From NCBI GenBank assembly GCA_040905505.1, contig JBBDRL010000070.1, forward strand, positions 1 through 31,530: 31,530 nucleotides of DNA. Direction: 5' to 3'. The notes under the pieces were generated by a model, which was not told the origin of the DNA, searched no databases, and was given only the letters and a program-made list of their open reading frames with translations. The number at the start of each line of letters is the position of its first letter. The first letter of the stretch is position 1. Below are positions 17,239-24,902 of this stretch, piece after piece. This DNA is from WHSP01 sp040905505. GTDB taxonomy: Bacteria; Gemmatimonadota; Gemmatimonadetes; Longimicrobiales; Longimicrobiaceae. Made by a program: the position numbers and the translations under genes.

Positions 17239-18343
17239 CGGGCCGTACGTCGCCGGATGCGCCCTCCGAGCCCGCGTCTAGCAATTCCGCGATCCTGTGC
17301 TGAGCGCGCGGGAGAGCGAGACGCGCGAGGCCTTCCCGCGTCACCCACAGCACATGCCCGCGCGGTGCTGAACCGCCCTCCGCACCTCGTTCATCATCCT
17401 GCGGCGTAGCCAGCATCGCTTCGTACGTGACACGCACGTGCGTGAACGCGTGCCGCACGGTGCCGAGAGGCCGCAGATCGGTGATTTCGAGTCCAATCAG
17501 CTCCCGCACGGCGCGGACAGCCGCGTCCTGGCTCCCCTCTCCGGGCTTCCGCTCTAGGCCAGGGAACTCCCAGAGCCCGCCGAGTCGGGCGCGGTCGGGC
17601 CGGCGCACGACCAGCAACTCATCGGCCTGGCGAACCACGGCGACCACGTGATGCTCGGTCGGGATCGCGCGCGCGCCGCGCCGGGCTGGCCGAGCGGCCT
17701 GGGTACCGGCTGCCCGCGCCCTGCAGTGGTCGGCGACCGGGCACGCGCCGCACGCCGGTGACCGCGGCGTGCAGACGAGCGCCCCCAGCTCCATCAGTGC
17801 CTGATTCAGATCACCGGGCCGCTCGCCTCTGACCAGTGCCGTAGCCTCGGCCCAGAGCGTGGCAGCGGGCGGGTCAGGCAGGTCGAGCACGCGTGCGAAC
17901 ACCCGCCGCACGTTCCCATCGACTACGGGCTCCTCGCGGCCAAAAGCGATCGACATGACCGCTCCGGCCGTGTAGCGGCCGACGCCTGGCAGCGCCAGAA
18001 AGGCCTCGGGATCTTCCGGAACGCGGCCTCCGTACTTGGTTCTGACCTCGCGCACGGCCCGGTGGAGGTTGCGGGCGCGAGAATAGTAGCCGAGCCCTTC
18101 CCAGGCCTTCAGAACCTCGTCCTGCGTAGCCCGGCTGAGCGATTCGAGCGTGGGGAAGCGCTCCAGCCAGCGCAGAAAATACGCGCGCACGGTATCGACA
18201 CGCGTCTGCTGGAGCATGATCTCCGAAAGCCACACGTGGTAGGGGTCCGGCGTCGAGCCGGCCGCGGCGCGCCAGGGCAGGTCGCGCCGTTCCGCGTCGT
18301 ACCAGCGTAGCAGGCGCTCTCTGAAGTGATCCCGCGCCTCCAC
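17222..18343 (-). CDS. mutY: A/G-specific adenine glycosylase
   Basis: DNA repair enzyme that removes adenine mispaired with 8-oxoguanine. The 373-residue product has the HhH-GPD glycosylase fold with catalytic Glu41 in SEIMLQQTRVDTV, helix-hairpin-helix LPGVGRYTAGAV and Asp142 in VVDGNVRR. The [4Fe-4S] loop is C-x6-C-x2-C-x5-C at Cys191, 198, 201 and 207. The C-terminal NUDIX-like 8-oxoG-recognition domain includes LGGLWEFPG. I chose GTG 18343: it follows the MFS stop by one base, has GAGG upstream, and places the conserved FRERLLRWYD block at the N terminus. The longer frame to 18460 overlaps the MFS gene. It is probably co-transcribed and coupled with that exporter gene. Confidence 0.96.
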   Translation of the reverse strand: MEARDHFRERLLRWYDAERRDLPWRAAAGSTPDPYHVWLSEIMLQQTRVDTVRAYFLRWLERFPTLESLSRATQDEVLKAWEGLGYYSRARNLHRAVREVRTKYGGRVPEDPEAFLALPGVGRYTAGAVMSIAFGREEPVVDGNVRRVFARVLDLPDPPAATLWAEATALVRGERPGDLNQALMELGALVCTPRSPACGACPVADHCRARAAGTQAARPARRGARAIPTEHHVVAVVRQADELLVVRRPDRARLGGLWEFPGLERKPGEGSQDAAVRAVRELIGLEITDLRPLGTVRHAFTHVRVTYEAMLATPQDDERGAEGGSAPRGHVLWVTREGLARLALPRAQHRIAELLDAGSEGASGDVRPVSIQS

Positions 18344-18344
18344 G

Positions 18345-19568
18345 CTATACGACCTCGCGCACGAGCTCGGACCGCCACAGCGTGCCGGCAAGAATGGCGA
18401 GGAGCATGACCGCTCCGGTGGCCAGTGCAGCCCGCGCCCCGAAGACCCGAGCGAGAGCACCGGCCTGAAGGTAGCCGATCGGCGTGACGCCCAGGAACAT
18501 GAAGACGTAGACGGACATGACCCGCCCCCGAAGACCGTTCGGCACCAACGTCTGAAGGAGGGAGTTGGCGGTAGCCGTCGACAACAGCATGGAGAAGCCG
18601 GCCGCGGCCAACAGGGCGAGCGAGAGAGGGAAATACGGCGAGAGCGCGAAAGCTCCGACGAAGAACGCGAAGGAGGTCGCGGAGACGACCAGGAGGCGAC
18701 CGCGAGGGAAGCGTTCGGTGATGTTCGCCAGCGCGAGACCGCCGCTCAGCGCACCGGCACCCGTCGCCGAAAAAAGCCAGCCGAGCCCTTGCGGCCCCAC
18801 CTGGAGCAGGTCACGCGCGAAGACAGGGAGGAGCATCGTGAAGGGAAACACCAGGACGGATGCCGTGGCGACGAAGAGCACGATGCTACGGGCGACTCGA
18901 TGGCCCCAGATCCAGCCGAAGCCCTCCTTGATGTTCACCCAGGTCGAATGCGTCCGGGGGATCTCGGCAGGTCGTGGGCGACGAATCGCCAGCAGGCCCC
19001 CGATCACCGCGAAGTAGGACAGCGCATTGCCGTAAAAGCAGGCTGCGATTCCAACCGCGCCGATGAGCGTGCCAGCGATCGCGGGCCCCACCATGCGCGA
19101 GGCGTTGAATGCCGACGAGTTGAGGGCGATCGCACTCGTCAGATCTCGCTCCCCGACGAGTTCGATGAAGAAGCTCTGACGCGTGGGAATCTCGAATGCG
19201 TTCGCCGTGCCCAGAATGAGGACCAGTAGCACGATCCAGCCGATGTTGATCAGCCCCGCGTGCGTCAGCACGGCCAGAGCCAACGCCTGAAGGAAGGCGA
19301 GGCTCTGTGCGGCGATCAGGATCGACCGCTTGTCCAGCCTGTCCGCGATCACGCCGGCGAACAGCGAGAAAAAAAGGATGGGCAGCGACGTACCCGCCGT
19401 GACCACCCCCAGCCAGAGCTCCGAATCGGTGAGCTCGAGCACGAGCCACCCCATCGCCGTGATCTGAAGCCAGGTCCCGCTCAAGGAGAGCAGGTGCCCG
19501 ATATAGAAAATGCGGAAGTTGCGGTGACGTAGCGCGGCGAACGTAGCGCCGAACCCGCCCCTGCGCAC
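18345..19568 (-). CDS. MFS transporter (MFS_3 / EntS-like exporter)
   Basis: Inner-membrane major facilitator with about 12 transmembrane segments, resembling the MFS_3 group (enterobactin exporter EntS and relatives). Visible features: LRHRNFRIFYIGHLLSLSG before and in helix 1, LFAGVIADRLDKR (the loop 2-3 signature), IPTRQSFFIELV and SRMVGPAIAG in the first half. Substrate cannot be read from sequence. The start is uncertain. The frame runs to a GTG at 19706, only 5 bp from the divergent VWA gene start, which would leave no promoter space. GTG 19568 gives 407 residues, about the family length, and leaves a lower-GC promoter-like stretch upstream. Its stop is one base before the mutY start. 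Confidence 0.9.
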   Translation of the reverse strand: MRRGGFGATFAALRHRNFRIFYIGHLLSLSGTWLQITAMGWLVLELTDSELWLGVVTAGTSLPILFFSLFAGVIADRLDKRSILIAAQSLAFLQALALAVLTHAGLINIGWIVLLVLILGTANAFEIPTRQSFFIELVGERDLTSAIALNSSAFNASRMVGPAIAGTLIGAVGIAACFYGNALSYFAVIGGLLAIRRPRPAEIPRTHSTWVNIKEGFGWIWGHRVARSIVLFVATASVLVFPFTMLLPVFARDLLQVGPQGLGWLFSATGAGALSGGLALANITERFPRGRLLVVSATSFAFFVGAFALSPYFPLSLALLAAAGFSMLLSTATANSLLQTLVPNGLRGRVMSVYVFMFLGVTPIGYLQAGALARVFGARAALATGAVMLLAILAGTLWRSELVREVV

Positions 19569-19635
19569 GGCCCGCCCCGGCCCCGGTCCGACCGGTCGTA
19601 CTTCCGGAGCAACGTATCTATCGTTCAGAGAAACC

Positions 19636-19664
19636 TTTACCTCGCCACTGAAAAGACCCACAAT
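19636..19664 (+). promoter_or_regulatory. Candidate sigma70-type promoter for the VWA gene
   Basis: TTTACC (19636-19641), 17-bp spacer, CACAAT (19659-19664), four of six matches at each box, in a locally AT-richer stretch about 48 bases before the VWA start codon. This supports a start of the divergent MFS gene further inside its frame. Confidence 0.35.
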
Positions 19665-19711
19665 AAAAGAGGCAGGCGTCCAACAGGTGACTTCCCGCAC
19701 CCGCACGTTCC

Positions 19712-21004
19712 ATGCGCTTCACGAACTACTCGCGCTACTCCGGGCACAGAGCCGACGCCCTCAACATCGAGGCGCTCCTCGAGCACCTCTCGGACTTCCT
19801 CCTACAGAGCGGTTTCGCCGGCGGACCGCATCACCACCCGTTCTGGGGCGAGTTCGACGACGAGAACCGCTCGCTCGACTCCCTCAAGGAAGCGCTCCTG
19901 CGCGCGCTCATCGAGAGCGGGCAGCTGACGCCCGAGATGCTCGAGGAGCTCCGCGACGGATCGGTCGACGAGGACGTCCAGCAACAGATCGCCGACCTGC
20001 TCGACCGGCTCGTCGAGCGCATGATAGACGAAGGCTACCTGAACGCCACGGAGCCCCCGCCGGTGCCTGCCGATCAGGTCCAGCTCTCCGAAGAGGAGGG
20101 GACCGTCGACGAGGCGCGCTCCGCCGCCCGACACGTCGAATTCAACCTCACGCAAAAAGGAATCGACTTCCTCGGCTATCGCACTCTGCGGCATCTGCTG
20201 GGCGCGATGGGTCGCTCGAGCTTCGGCTCACATCTCACACCGCATCTCGCCACGGGCGTCGAGGCCGAGGCCGCGAGCCGGCCCTATCAGTTCGGGGACA
20301 CGCTCAACCTGGACATCCCCCGAACTCTCTCGAGCGCTCTCGCCCGCGAAGGGCTTCGCGAGGACGGCACCATCCCACTCGACTACGACGACCTCTACGT
20401 CAATCAAGCGGAATATCGCTCGAGCTGTGCGACGGTTCTGCTGCTCGATACCAGCCACTCCATGATCCTCTATGGCGAGGACCGGTTCACCCCCGCCAAG
20501 AAGGTCGCGCTGGCACTGACCCATCTGATCCGCACCGAGTTCCCCGGCGACTCGCTTCGCGTGGTCCTGTTCGGTGACCGTGCCGAGGAGATCCCGCTCT
20601 CGCAGCTCGCCCATGCTCAGGTCGGGCCGTTTCATACGAACACCGCCGAGGGCCTCAAAGTAGCGCGGCGCATACTCCTCGCTCAGAACAAGGAGATGCG
20701 CCAGATCGTCATGATCACCGACGGTAAGCCCTCCGCCCTCACGCTGGAGGATGGCCGCGTCTACAAGAACCCCATGGGGCTAGACCGGCGCGTCCTGCGG
20801 GAGACCTTCGCGGAAGTCGCGGCCTGCCGGAAGGCCGGTATCCTGATCAATACCTTCATGCTCGCCCGCGACCCTTACCTCGTCGCCTTCGTCAATCAGG
20901 TTTCAAAGATCGCCCGTGGGACAGCCTATTTCACCACTACGATGACGCTCGGGCAGTACATCATGAGGGATTTCCTGCGGAGAAAGACGAAGCGGAACGG
21001 GTGA
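19712..21004 (+). CDS. VWA domain-containing protein (cytosolic)
   Basis: A 430-residue protein without signal peptide or membrane segment. The N-terminal 200 residues are helical and acidic (LEHLSDFLLQSGF, then many Glu/Asp). A von Willebrand factor A domain begins near residue 240: metal-ion site DTSHS at residues 246-250, a Thr in FHTNTAEGL, and MITDGKPSA. Such proteins usually work with a MoxR- or magnesium-chelatase-type AAA+ ATPase, but none lies in this window. ATG 19712 is preceded by no good Shine-Dalgarno; it is the only start that keeps the MRF..YS.YSG opening. The gene is divergent from the MFS exporter and converges on nfuA. Precise function is unknown. Confidence 0.88.
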   Translation: MRFTNYSRYSGHRADALNIEALLEHLSDFLLQSGFAGGPHHHPFWGEFDDENRSLDSLKEALLRALIESGQLTPEMLEELRDGSVDEDVQQQIADLLDRLVERMIDEGYLNATEPPPVPADQVQLSEEEGTVDEARSAARHVEFNLTQKGIDFLGYRTLRHLLGAMGRSSFGSHLTPHLATGVEAEAASRPYQFGDTLNLDIPRTLSSALAREGLREDGTIPLDYDDLYVNQAEYRSSCATVLLLDTSHSMILYGEDRFTPAKKVALALTHLIRTEFPGDSLRVVLFGDRAEEIPLSQLAHAQVGPFHTNTAEGLKVARRILLAQNKEMRQIVMITDGKPSALTLEDGRVYKNPMGLDRRVLRETFAEVAACRKAGILINTFMLARDPYLVAFVNQVSKIARGTAYFTTTMTLGQYIMRDFLRRKTKRNG

Positions 21005-21006
21005 AG

Positions 21007-21124
21007 AGTTAACAGTTGGAAGTTGACAGTTAACAGGGACGGCACCTCGACCCGCAGGAGCCGCCTTCCTCCTGCAATAGACTCGACCGATTAACTGTCA
21101 ACTGTTAACTGTTAACTGTTAACT
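21007..21124. repeat. Intergenic inverted heptad-repeat element B (unit AGTTAAC / GTTAACT)
   Basis: Left arm 21007-21034 is AGTTAAC, AGTTGGA, AGTTGAC, AGTTAAC. Right arm 21090-21124 is ATTAACT, GTCAACT, then GTTAACT three times. The arms are reverse complements in 7-bp register. The 55-bp interior holds a further stem GCAGGAG / CTCCTGC. The element fills the space between the VWA stop (ends 21004) and the nfuA stop (starts 21124), so it may also end both transcripts. Confidence 0.85.
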
Positions 21125-21723
21125 CAATAATATGGATCCACCCCCGCCGTGTGGTCCGTAACGTCAACAATGTTCTCGATCTCCGGCACCTGCTCCCGGA
21201 TCATCCGTTCGATGCCCATCCGCAGAGTCGCCTGCGAGGCGGCGCAGCCCTGACAGCCACCGCCCATCCGGATGTACATCGAGTCCTCGCTGACGTCGAC
21301 GAGCTCGATAAAGCCGCCGTGCGCCGCGATTCCCGGGTTGATCACCTCGTCGACCACCCGCTGCACCCTCTCCGCCATCGGTCCGGAGATGCGGAGCTCG
21401 GACCGCTCCACTTCCGGTGCCGGACGCGCGTTGGGATCACCGACGGAAAAGCCGCTGGCACCGTTCTCCTCGATCCAGTCCACGACCGCACCGCTGAGCA
21501 GGTTGGACGTATCGAGATTGAGAAAAACCCTGATACCGTCCACGTTGACCGCGATCTCCGTGCGCTCGCGGTCCTCCTTATCCACCAGCGAAATGGCATA
21601 GCTCCGCGCCAGTGGCGTCGGCGATGTCGTATCCAGCGTGATGCGGAGTGCCGGATCCTTCACCATCTCGGCATCGACGAACTCACCGATCTTCCCACGA
21701 GCCGCCTGCGTAATCTCTATCAT
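21124..21723 (-). CDS. nfuA: NfuA-type Fe-S biogenesis carrier protein
   Basis: Carrier that receives [4Fe-4S] clusters and passes them to target apoproteins, in the cytosol. The 199-residue length and two-domain form match NfuA: an N-terminal degenerate A-type (HesB-like) domain that starts MIEITQAARGKIGEFV and lacks the usual cysteines, and a C-terminal Nfu domain with INPGIAAHGGFIELV and the cluster-binding CQGC (Cys157, Cys160). ATG 21723 has GGAGGGAG upstream; a TTG five codons earlier is less likely. A SufU-like scaffold is encoded near the right end of the window, so two Fe-S assembly genes are present but unlinked. Converges on the VWA gene across element B. Confidence 0.94.
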   Translation of the reverse strand: MIEITQAARGKIGEFVDAEMVKDPALRITLDTTSPTPLARSYAISLVDKEDRERTEIAVNVDGIRVFLNLDTSNLLSGAVVDWIEENGASGFSVGDPNARPAPEVERSELRISGPMAERVQRVVDEVINPGIAAHGGFIELVDVSEDSMYIRMGGGCQGCAASQATLRMGIERMIREQVPEIENIVDVTDHTAGVDPYY

Positions 21724-21794
21724 AACGTCTCCCTCCAAGCGCTCACTTTAGCCCCGACCTCGTACCCCTCGATGGGCGGACGGTTCAGAGGCAC

Positions 21795-21958
21795 GGGAAT
21801 ACGGATAGGGAATAGGGAATAGGGTGAACCACGTTCAGGTCGACCCCGCGCAGTGTGGTTCAGGTCGGGTACCCGGCGGCGACCTCCGGCTACTCGAAGG
21901 AAAGCACGAGCACCCGCGGGTTCCGCAGGCTATTCCCTGCTCCCTATTCCCTATTCCC
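21795..21958. repeat. Intergenic inverted heptad-repeat element C (unit GGGAATA / TATTCCC)
   Basis: Left arm 21795-21824 contains GGGAATA at 21795, 21808 and 21815 plus a final GGG. Right arm 21931-21958 is TATTCCC, TGCTCCC, TATTCCC, TATTCCC, in 7-bp register and exactly complementary units. The 106-bp interior has an inverted pair TGAACCAC (21825-21832) / GTGGTTCA (21855-21862) and a direct repeat GTTCAGGTCG. It lies between the nfuA start and the murB stop on the same strand. Confidence 0.82.
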
Positions 21959-21966
21959 TGCCGTTC

Positions 21967-22917
21967 TCAGAACTCCCCGATGAAGCCGATCTCGGTTCGC
22001 AGCTCGTAGCCGAGCTCCTTGACGACCGTGGACTGGGCAAGGTCGATGAGCCCGCGCACGTGGGCCGCTGTGGCGCCACCGAGATTCACGATGATGTTGG
22101 CGTGCTTGTGAAAGATCTGGGCGTTTCCCAGCACGTGGCCTTTCAAACCGCACTGATCGATGAGCCGCCCCGCGCCGACCCCCTCGATCTTCTGGAAGAT
22201 GGACCCTGCGCTGGGGTACAGCCAGAGGTCCGGGTGGCGGTCGTCACGCCAGCGAAGATTCTCACGAACGGTATCACGTAGGACCTCCTCGGGCTGGCGT
22301 TCGAGCTGGAAAGTCACGTTGAGAACGACGTCGTCGCGGTCGTGGAGAATGCTGTAGTCGTAACCGAACTCGAAGTAGTCACGATCCGCCGTCCGCCGCT
22401 CTCCCTCCGCGGACAGGATCTCGACCTCGTCGACGACTTCCTCGATGAAGACCGTGCGTTCACGTTCGGGGGGTGGCGAAAGAAAGTGCAGATTTTGCCA
22501 GATCGCGCCGCCGACCGTGCTCGGAATGCCGACATAGTGATGCAGCCCGCCCAAGGACCTGGCAACCGTCGCCTGAATCAGTTCGTGGTACACGAAGATC
22601 CCCGCCCCGGCGCGCACCCGGTCCCCTTCCAAGAAATCGATTCCTCCGGCCTGATTCCGAATCACGAGACCTCGAAACCCGCCGTCTCCCACGAGAATGT
22701 TCGCCCCAGCGCCGAGAAGGAAGTGCGGCACCTCCAACTCCCGAGCGAGCAGTAGGGCAGTTGCGAGGTCGTCCTCGGTCTCAGGCTCATAGAATAAATC
22801 GGCGGGACCGCCGATCTTGAACGTCGTGTAGGGTGCCAGGGGGACGTCGCGCCGGACGCGCTCGGCCCCCAGCCGGTCGATCAGCACGCCCTCTACCGCC
22901 GAGAGCCGATTTGGCAT
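21967..22917 (-). CDS. murB: UDP-N-acetylenolpyruvoylglucosamine reductase
   Basis: FAD- and NADPH-dependent enzyme that reduces UDP-GlcNAc-enolpyruvate to UDP-MurNAc in peptidoglycan precursor synthesis. The 316-residue product carries the FAD-binding YTTFKIGGPAD near residue 30, LGAGANILVGDGGFRG, and catalytic residues Ser239 (SAGSIFQK) and Glu309 (ELRTEIGFIG). The usual GIPGTVGGAV..NAGAYG block reads GIPSTVGGAIWQNLHFLSPP, so it belongs to a variant subfamily. ATG 22917 has GAGGA at 7 bases; ATG 22938 is possible with a poorer site, and the open frame extends to 23064. Its promoter side faces the divergent mltD-like gene, consistent with shared cell-wall function. Confidence 0.94.
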   Translation of the reverse strand: MPNRLSAVEGVLIDRLGAERVRRDVPLAPYTTFKIGGPADLFYEPETEDDLATALLLARELEVPHFLLGAGANILVGDGGFRGLVIRNQAGGIDFLEGDRVRAGAGIFVYHELIQATVARSLGGLHHYVGIPSTVGGAIWQNLHFLSPPPERERTVFIEEVVDEVEILSAEGERRTADRDYFEFGYDYSILHDRDDVVLNVTFQLERQPEEVLRDTVRENLRWRDDRHPDLWLYPSAGSIFQKIEGVGAGRLIDQCGLKGHVLGNAQIFHKHANIIVNLGGATAAHVRGLIDLAQSTVVKELGYELRTEIGFIGEF

Positions 22918-22999
22918 CAAAATCCTCAATTCGTCCATGAAGTCTCTGTTTTCGCCGCCCGGTGGCGGTGCAAGGCCGATGCCCGGCTCCCTGCGCAGG

Positions 23000-23028
23000 T
23001 TGGCAGGGCACGGAACTTGATCTATAAA
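23000..23028 (+). promoter_or_regulatory. Sigma70-type promoter for the mltD-like gene
   Basis: TTGGCA (23000-23005), exactly 17 bp, TATAAA (23023-23028): five of six matches at each box. The expected transcript starts near 23035, leaving a leader of about 53 bases that is unusually AT-rich for this genome before ATG 23088. Confidence 0.6.
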
Positions 23029-23087
23029 CGGCCGTGTGAGCCGACGTAAGTGTATCTGTGACAATACTTTAGAAAGATAGATATCAA

Positions 23088-24236
23088 ATGGCCGACATCC
23101 AGAATGACCGATCGTCTACCGGGTTCGGGCGGCAGCAGGCGGCGACGCTTGCAATCGCGGGAATACTCGGCGCCTCCTGGGTCGGCGGTACCGTCGTCGG
23201 AACGGCGAAATACGACCGGACAACCGGGGTGTCGCCGCTGACCGCGACCGACGTCGAATCGGCTGAGCTTGCGTCGGCGACGTCGTGGGACCTCCCGAAC
23301 CTACAGCATGAGCGGGTCGACTACTGGGTCGAGCGCTTCACGACCGACAAGCGCCCGCAATTCACGGAGTTCCTCGAGCGGAGCGGCCGGTACGTGCCGA
23401 TGATCTCCGCGAAGCTGGAGGAGCGGGGAATGCCCCAGGACCTGATCTATCTGGCGATGATCGAATCGGGCTTCAATGCAACGGCGTACTCGAGTGCCGC
23501 GGCCTCGGGCATCTGGCAGTTCATCGCCGAGACGGGTAGTCGCTACGGGCTGGACATCAATGCGGCCGTCGACGAGCGGAACGACCCGATCAAAGCGACG
23601 GACGCGGCGCTCGACTATCTGACGTATCTGCACGACCGCTTCGACTCGTGGTATCTGGCGGCCGCCGCTTACAATACCGGTGAGAACCGGGTGGGAAGGA
23701 TCATGCGGGAAGAGACCGGGTCGGAGCGTGGCGACGAGGAGTCCTACTATCAGATCTGGGATAGGCTGCCTGCTGAGACACGGGACTACGTGCCGCTGAT
23801 GATCGCTGCCGCTCGCATCTCGAAGGAGCCCGAGAAGTACGGGTTCGCCAACGTGCACGTGCAGCCTGCGCTGAGCTACGAAGAGGTCGTCGTCGATGCC
23901 GCGACGCCGCTGGGCGCGATCGCGACGGCTGCCGGGACGACGATCGACGCCCTTCGCGACCTGAACCCGCACTTCAAGCTCGAGCGAACGCGGAACGACA
24001 TGCGGCAGCTGGTCCGGGTACCGATCGGCGCGAGGACGGCGTTCCTGGTGAACTGGCCGACGGTGAGGGACGAGCAGACTCTGGCGGTCCAGAGTTACCG
24101 GGTGAGGGCTGGCGATTCGCTGCTCGCGATCGCGAGGCGTCATGGCGTCAGCGTGAACGATATCCAGCAGGCGAATCAGCTCCGCGGAACTCGCATCATT
24201 GCCGGTCAGACGCTGAACATCCCCGAAAGCGGGTAA
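23088..24236 (+). CDS. Membrane-bound lytic transglycosylase with LysM domain (MltD-like)
   Basis: Murein lytic transglycosylase of 382 residues anchored or exported by an N-terminal hydrophobic segment (about residues 18-38). The catalytic domain holds Glu126 in LAMIESGFNATAYSSAAA, then SGIWQF and LAAAAYNTGENRVGR. A C-terminal LysM domain (about 334-380: SYRVRAGDSLLAIARRHGVS, then IIAGQTLNIP) binds peptidoglycan; a weaker LysM-like stretch precedes it near residue 265. The order SLT-LysM matches MltD. No lipobox is evident, so unlike E. coli MltD it may be membrane-anchored or soluble. The ribosome site is poor (AGAAAG). It has its own promoter at 23000 and ends at a strong terminator shared with csp. 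Confidence 0.93.
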   Translation: MADIQNDRSSTGFGRQQAATLAIAGILGASWVGGTVVGTAKYDRTTGVSPLTATDVESAELASATSWDLPNLQHERVDYWVERFTTDKRPQFTEFLERSGRYVPMISAKLEERGMPQDLIYLAMIESGFNATAYSSAAASGIWQFIAETGSRYGLDINAAVDERNDPIKATDAALDYLTYLHDRFDSWYLAAAAYNTGENRVGRIMREETGSERGDEESYYQIWDRLPAETRDYVPLMIAAARISKEPEKYGFANVHVQPALSYEEVVVDAATPLGAIATAAGTTIDALRDLNPHFKLERTRNDMRQLVRVPIGARTAFLVNWPTVRDEQTLAVQSYRVRAGDSLLAIARRHGVSVNDIQQANQLRGTRIIAGQTLNIPESG

Positions 24237-24261
24237 GGTCGATCGCGCTAGCGGGGAACAA

Positions 24262-24294
24262 GGAAAGAGCCGTCCAGCGGGGACGGCTCTTTCC
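24262..24294. terminator. Bidirectional rho-independent-like terminator
   Basis: Perfect 14-bp stem GGAAAGAGCCGTCC (24262-24275) / GGACGGCTCTTTCC (24281-24294) with a 5-base loop. It sits between the convergent mltD-like gene (stop 24236) and csp (stop 24336). Short T-containing tails (TTTCCCTT on plus, TTTCCTTGTT on minus) follow in both directions. Confidence 0.82.
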
Positions 24295-24335
24295 CTTCGT
24301 ATGGCACAACCACCTGGAACTGCTGGTGGCCCGCG

Positions 24336-24548
24336 TCAGGCGCCGACTCGCGCGACGTTCTCGGCGGCGGGGCCCTTCTCGCCCTGAACGAGATCGAACT
24401 CGACAGATTCGCCTTCCGCCAGGGACTTGAACCCATTCCCTTGGATGGCGGAGTAGTGTACGAAGCAGTCTCGCTCCCCCTCTGTCGGGGTGATGAAGCC
24501 AAACCCTTTGGCATCATTAAACCACTTCACCGTTCCGGTGGTCCGCAT
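24336..24548 (-). CDS. csp: Cold-shock domain protein
   Basis: Single-stranded nucleic-acid-binding cold-shock protein of 70 residues, acting as RNA chaperone or antiterminator in characterised relatives. The fold is complete: TGTVKWFNDAKGFGFI includes RNP1 (KGFGFI, residues 14-19); RNP2 reads CFVHY (residues 28-32) where VFVHF is usual, so one position carries Cys. The C terminus has EGESVEFDLVQGEKGPAAENV. ATG 24548 has AGGAG 6-10 bases upstream. A near-consensus promoter lies about 245 bases upstream, so the mRNA leader is probably long, as in E. coli cspA. The gene ends at the terminator shared with the facing transglycosylase. Confidence 0.96.
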   Translation of the reverse strand: MRTTGTVKWFNDAKGFGFITPTEGERDCFVHYSAIQGNGFKSLAEGESVEFDLVQGEKGPAAENVARVGA

Positions 24549-24902
24549 GAGGTACTCCTGTTCTGCTGAATGAGCCGCGATATGCGGCGTGATGCGCGTG
24601 GGCTCCCAATGCCCCCCACGTTGGGCAAAGTCCTGGCTGGGCTATTTCGCGATTGGGTCTACTGGAATCGGCTGCTGTGGATGCTGCCCTGCGGCGTTCT
24701 GTGTGGCGGCGCGCCTGCGGCTTTCGATATGACCATCGTTGTCAGGGCTGCGACGGTGACGGACCGGCCCTGCAATATTGCTTATGGGAAGCAGCGGTCA
24801 TTGTAAGAGCCATCCCGGACAGTGTCAAGACTTTTGTGACTTTCTGACGGGATCGCCCGGGGTGGAGGGGGCGAAATCGCCGCGAAAAAACTTGGGCGCG
24901 GC
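24549..24902. promoter_or_regulatory. Long csp leader and promoter region
   Basis: 354 bp without a supported gene. The right part carries the minus-strand csp promoter (24800-24828); from there to ATG 24548 is a probable leader RNA of about 245 nt. The far right end (24860-24900) contains two small GC stems after the thiolase stop, one with a T6 run in its loop, which is not a typical terminator. A plus-strand open frame at 24570-24806 has no ribosome site or recognisable content. Confidence 0.5.
24800..24828 (-). promoter_or_regulatory. Near-consensus sigma70-type promoter upstream of csp
   Basis: On the minus strand: TTGACA (24828-24823), 17-bp spacer, TACAAT (24805-24800). The -35 is perfect and the -10 matches five of six. 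Predicted start about 24793, giving a leader of about 245 nt to the csp start codon. This is the best promoter match in the window. Confidence 0.7.

Noticed and set aside
24570..24806. 78-codon plus-strand frame in the csp leader, with Trp- and Leu-rich segment
   Set aside because: No ribosome site, and it is antisense to the probable csp leader and promoter; composition alone is not evidence of a gene.
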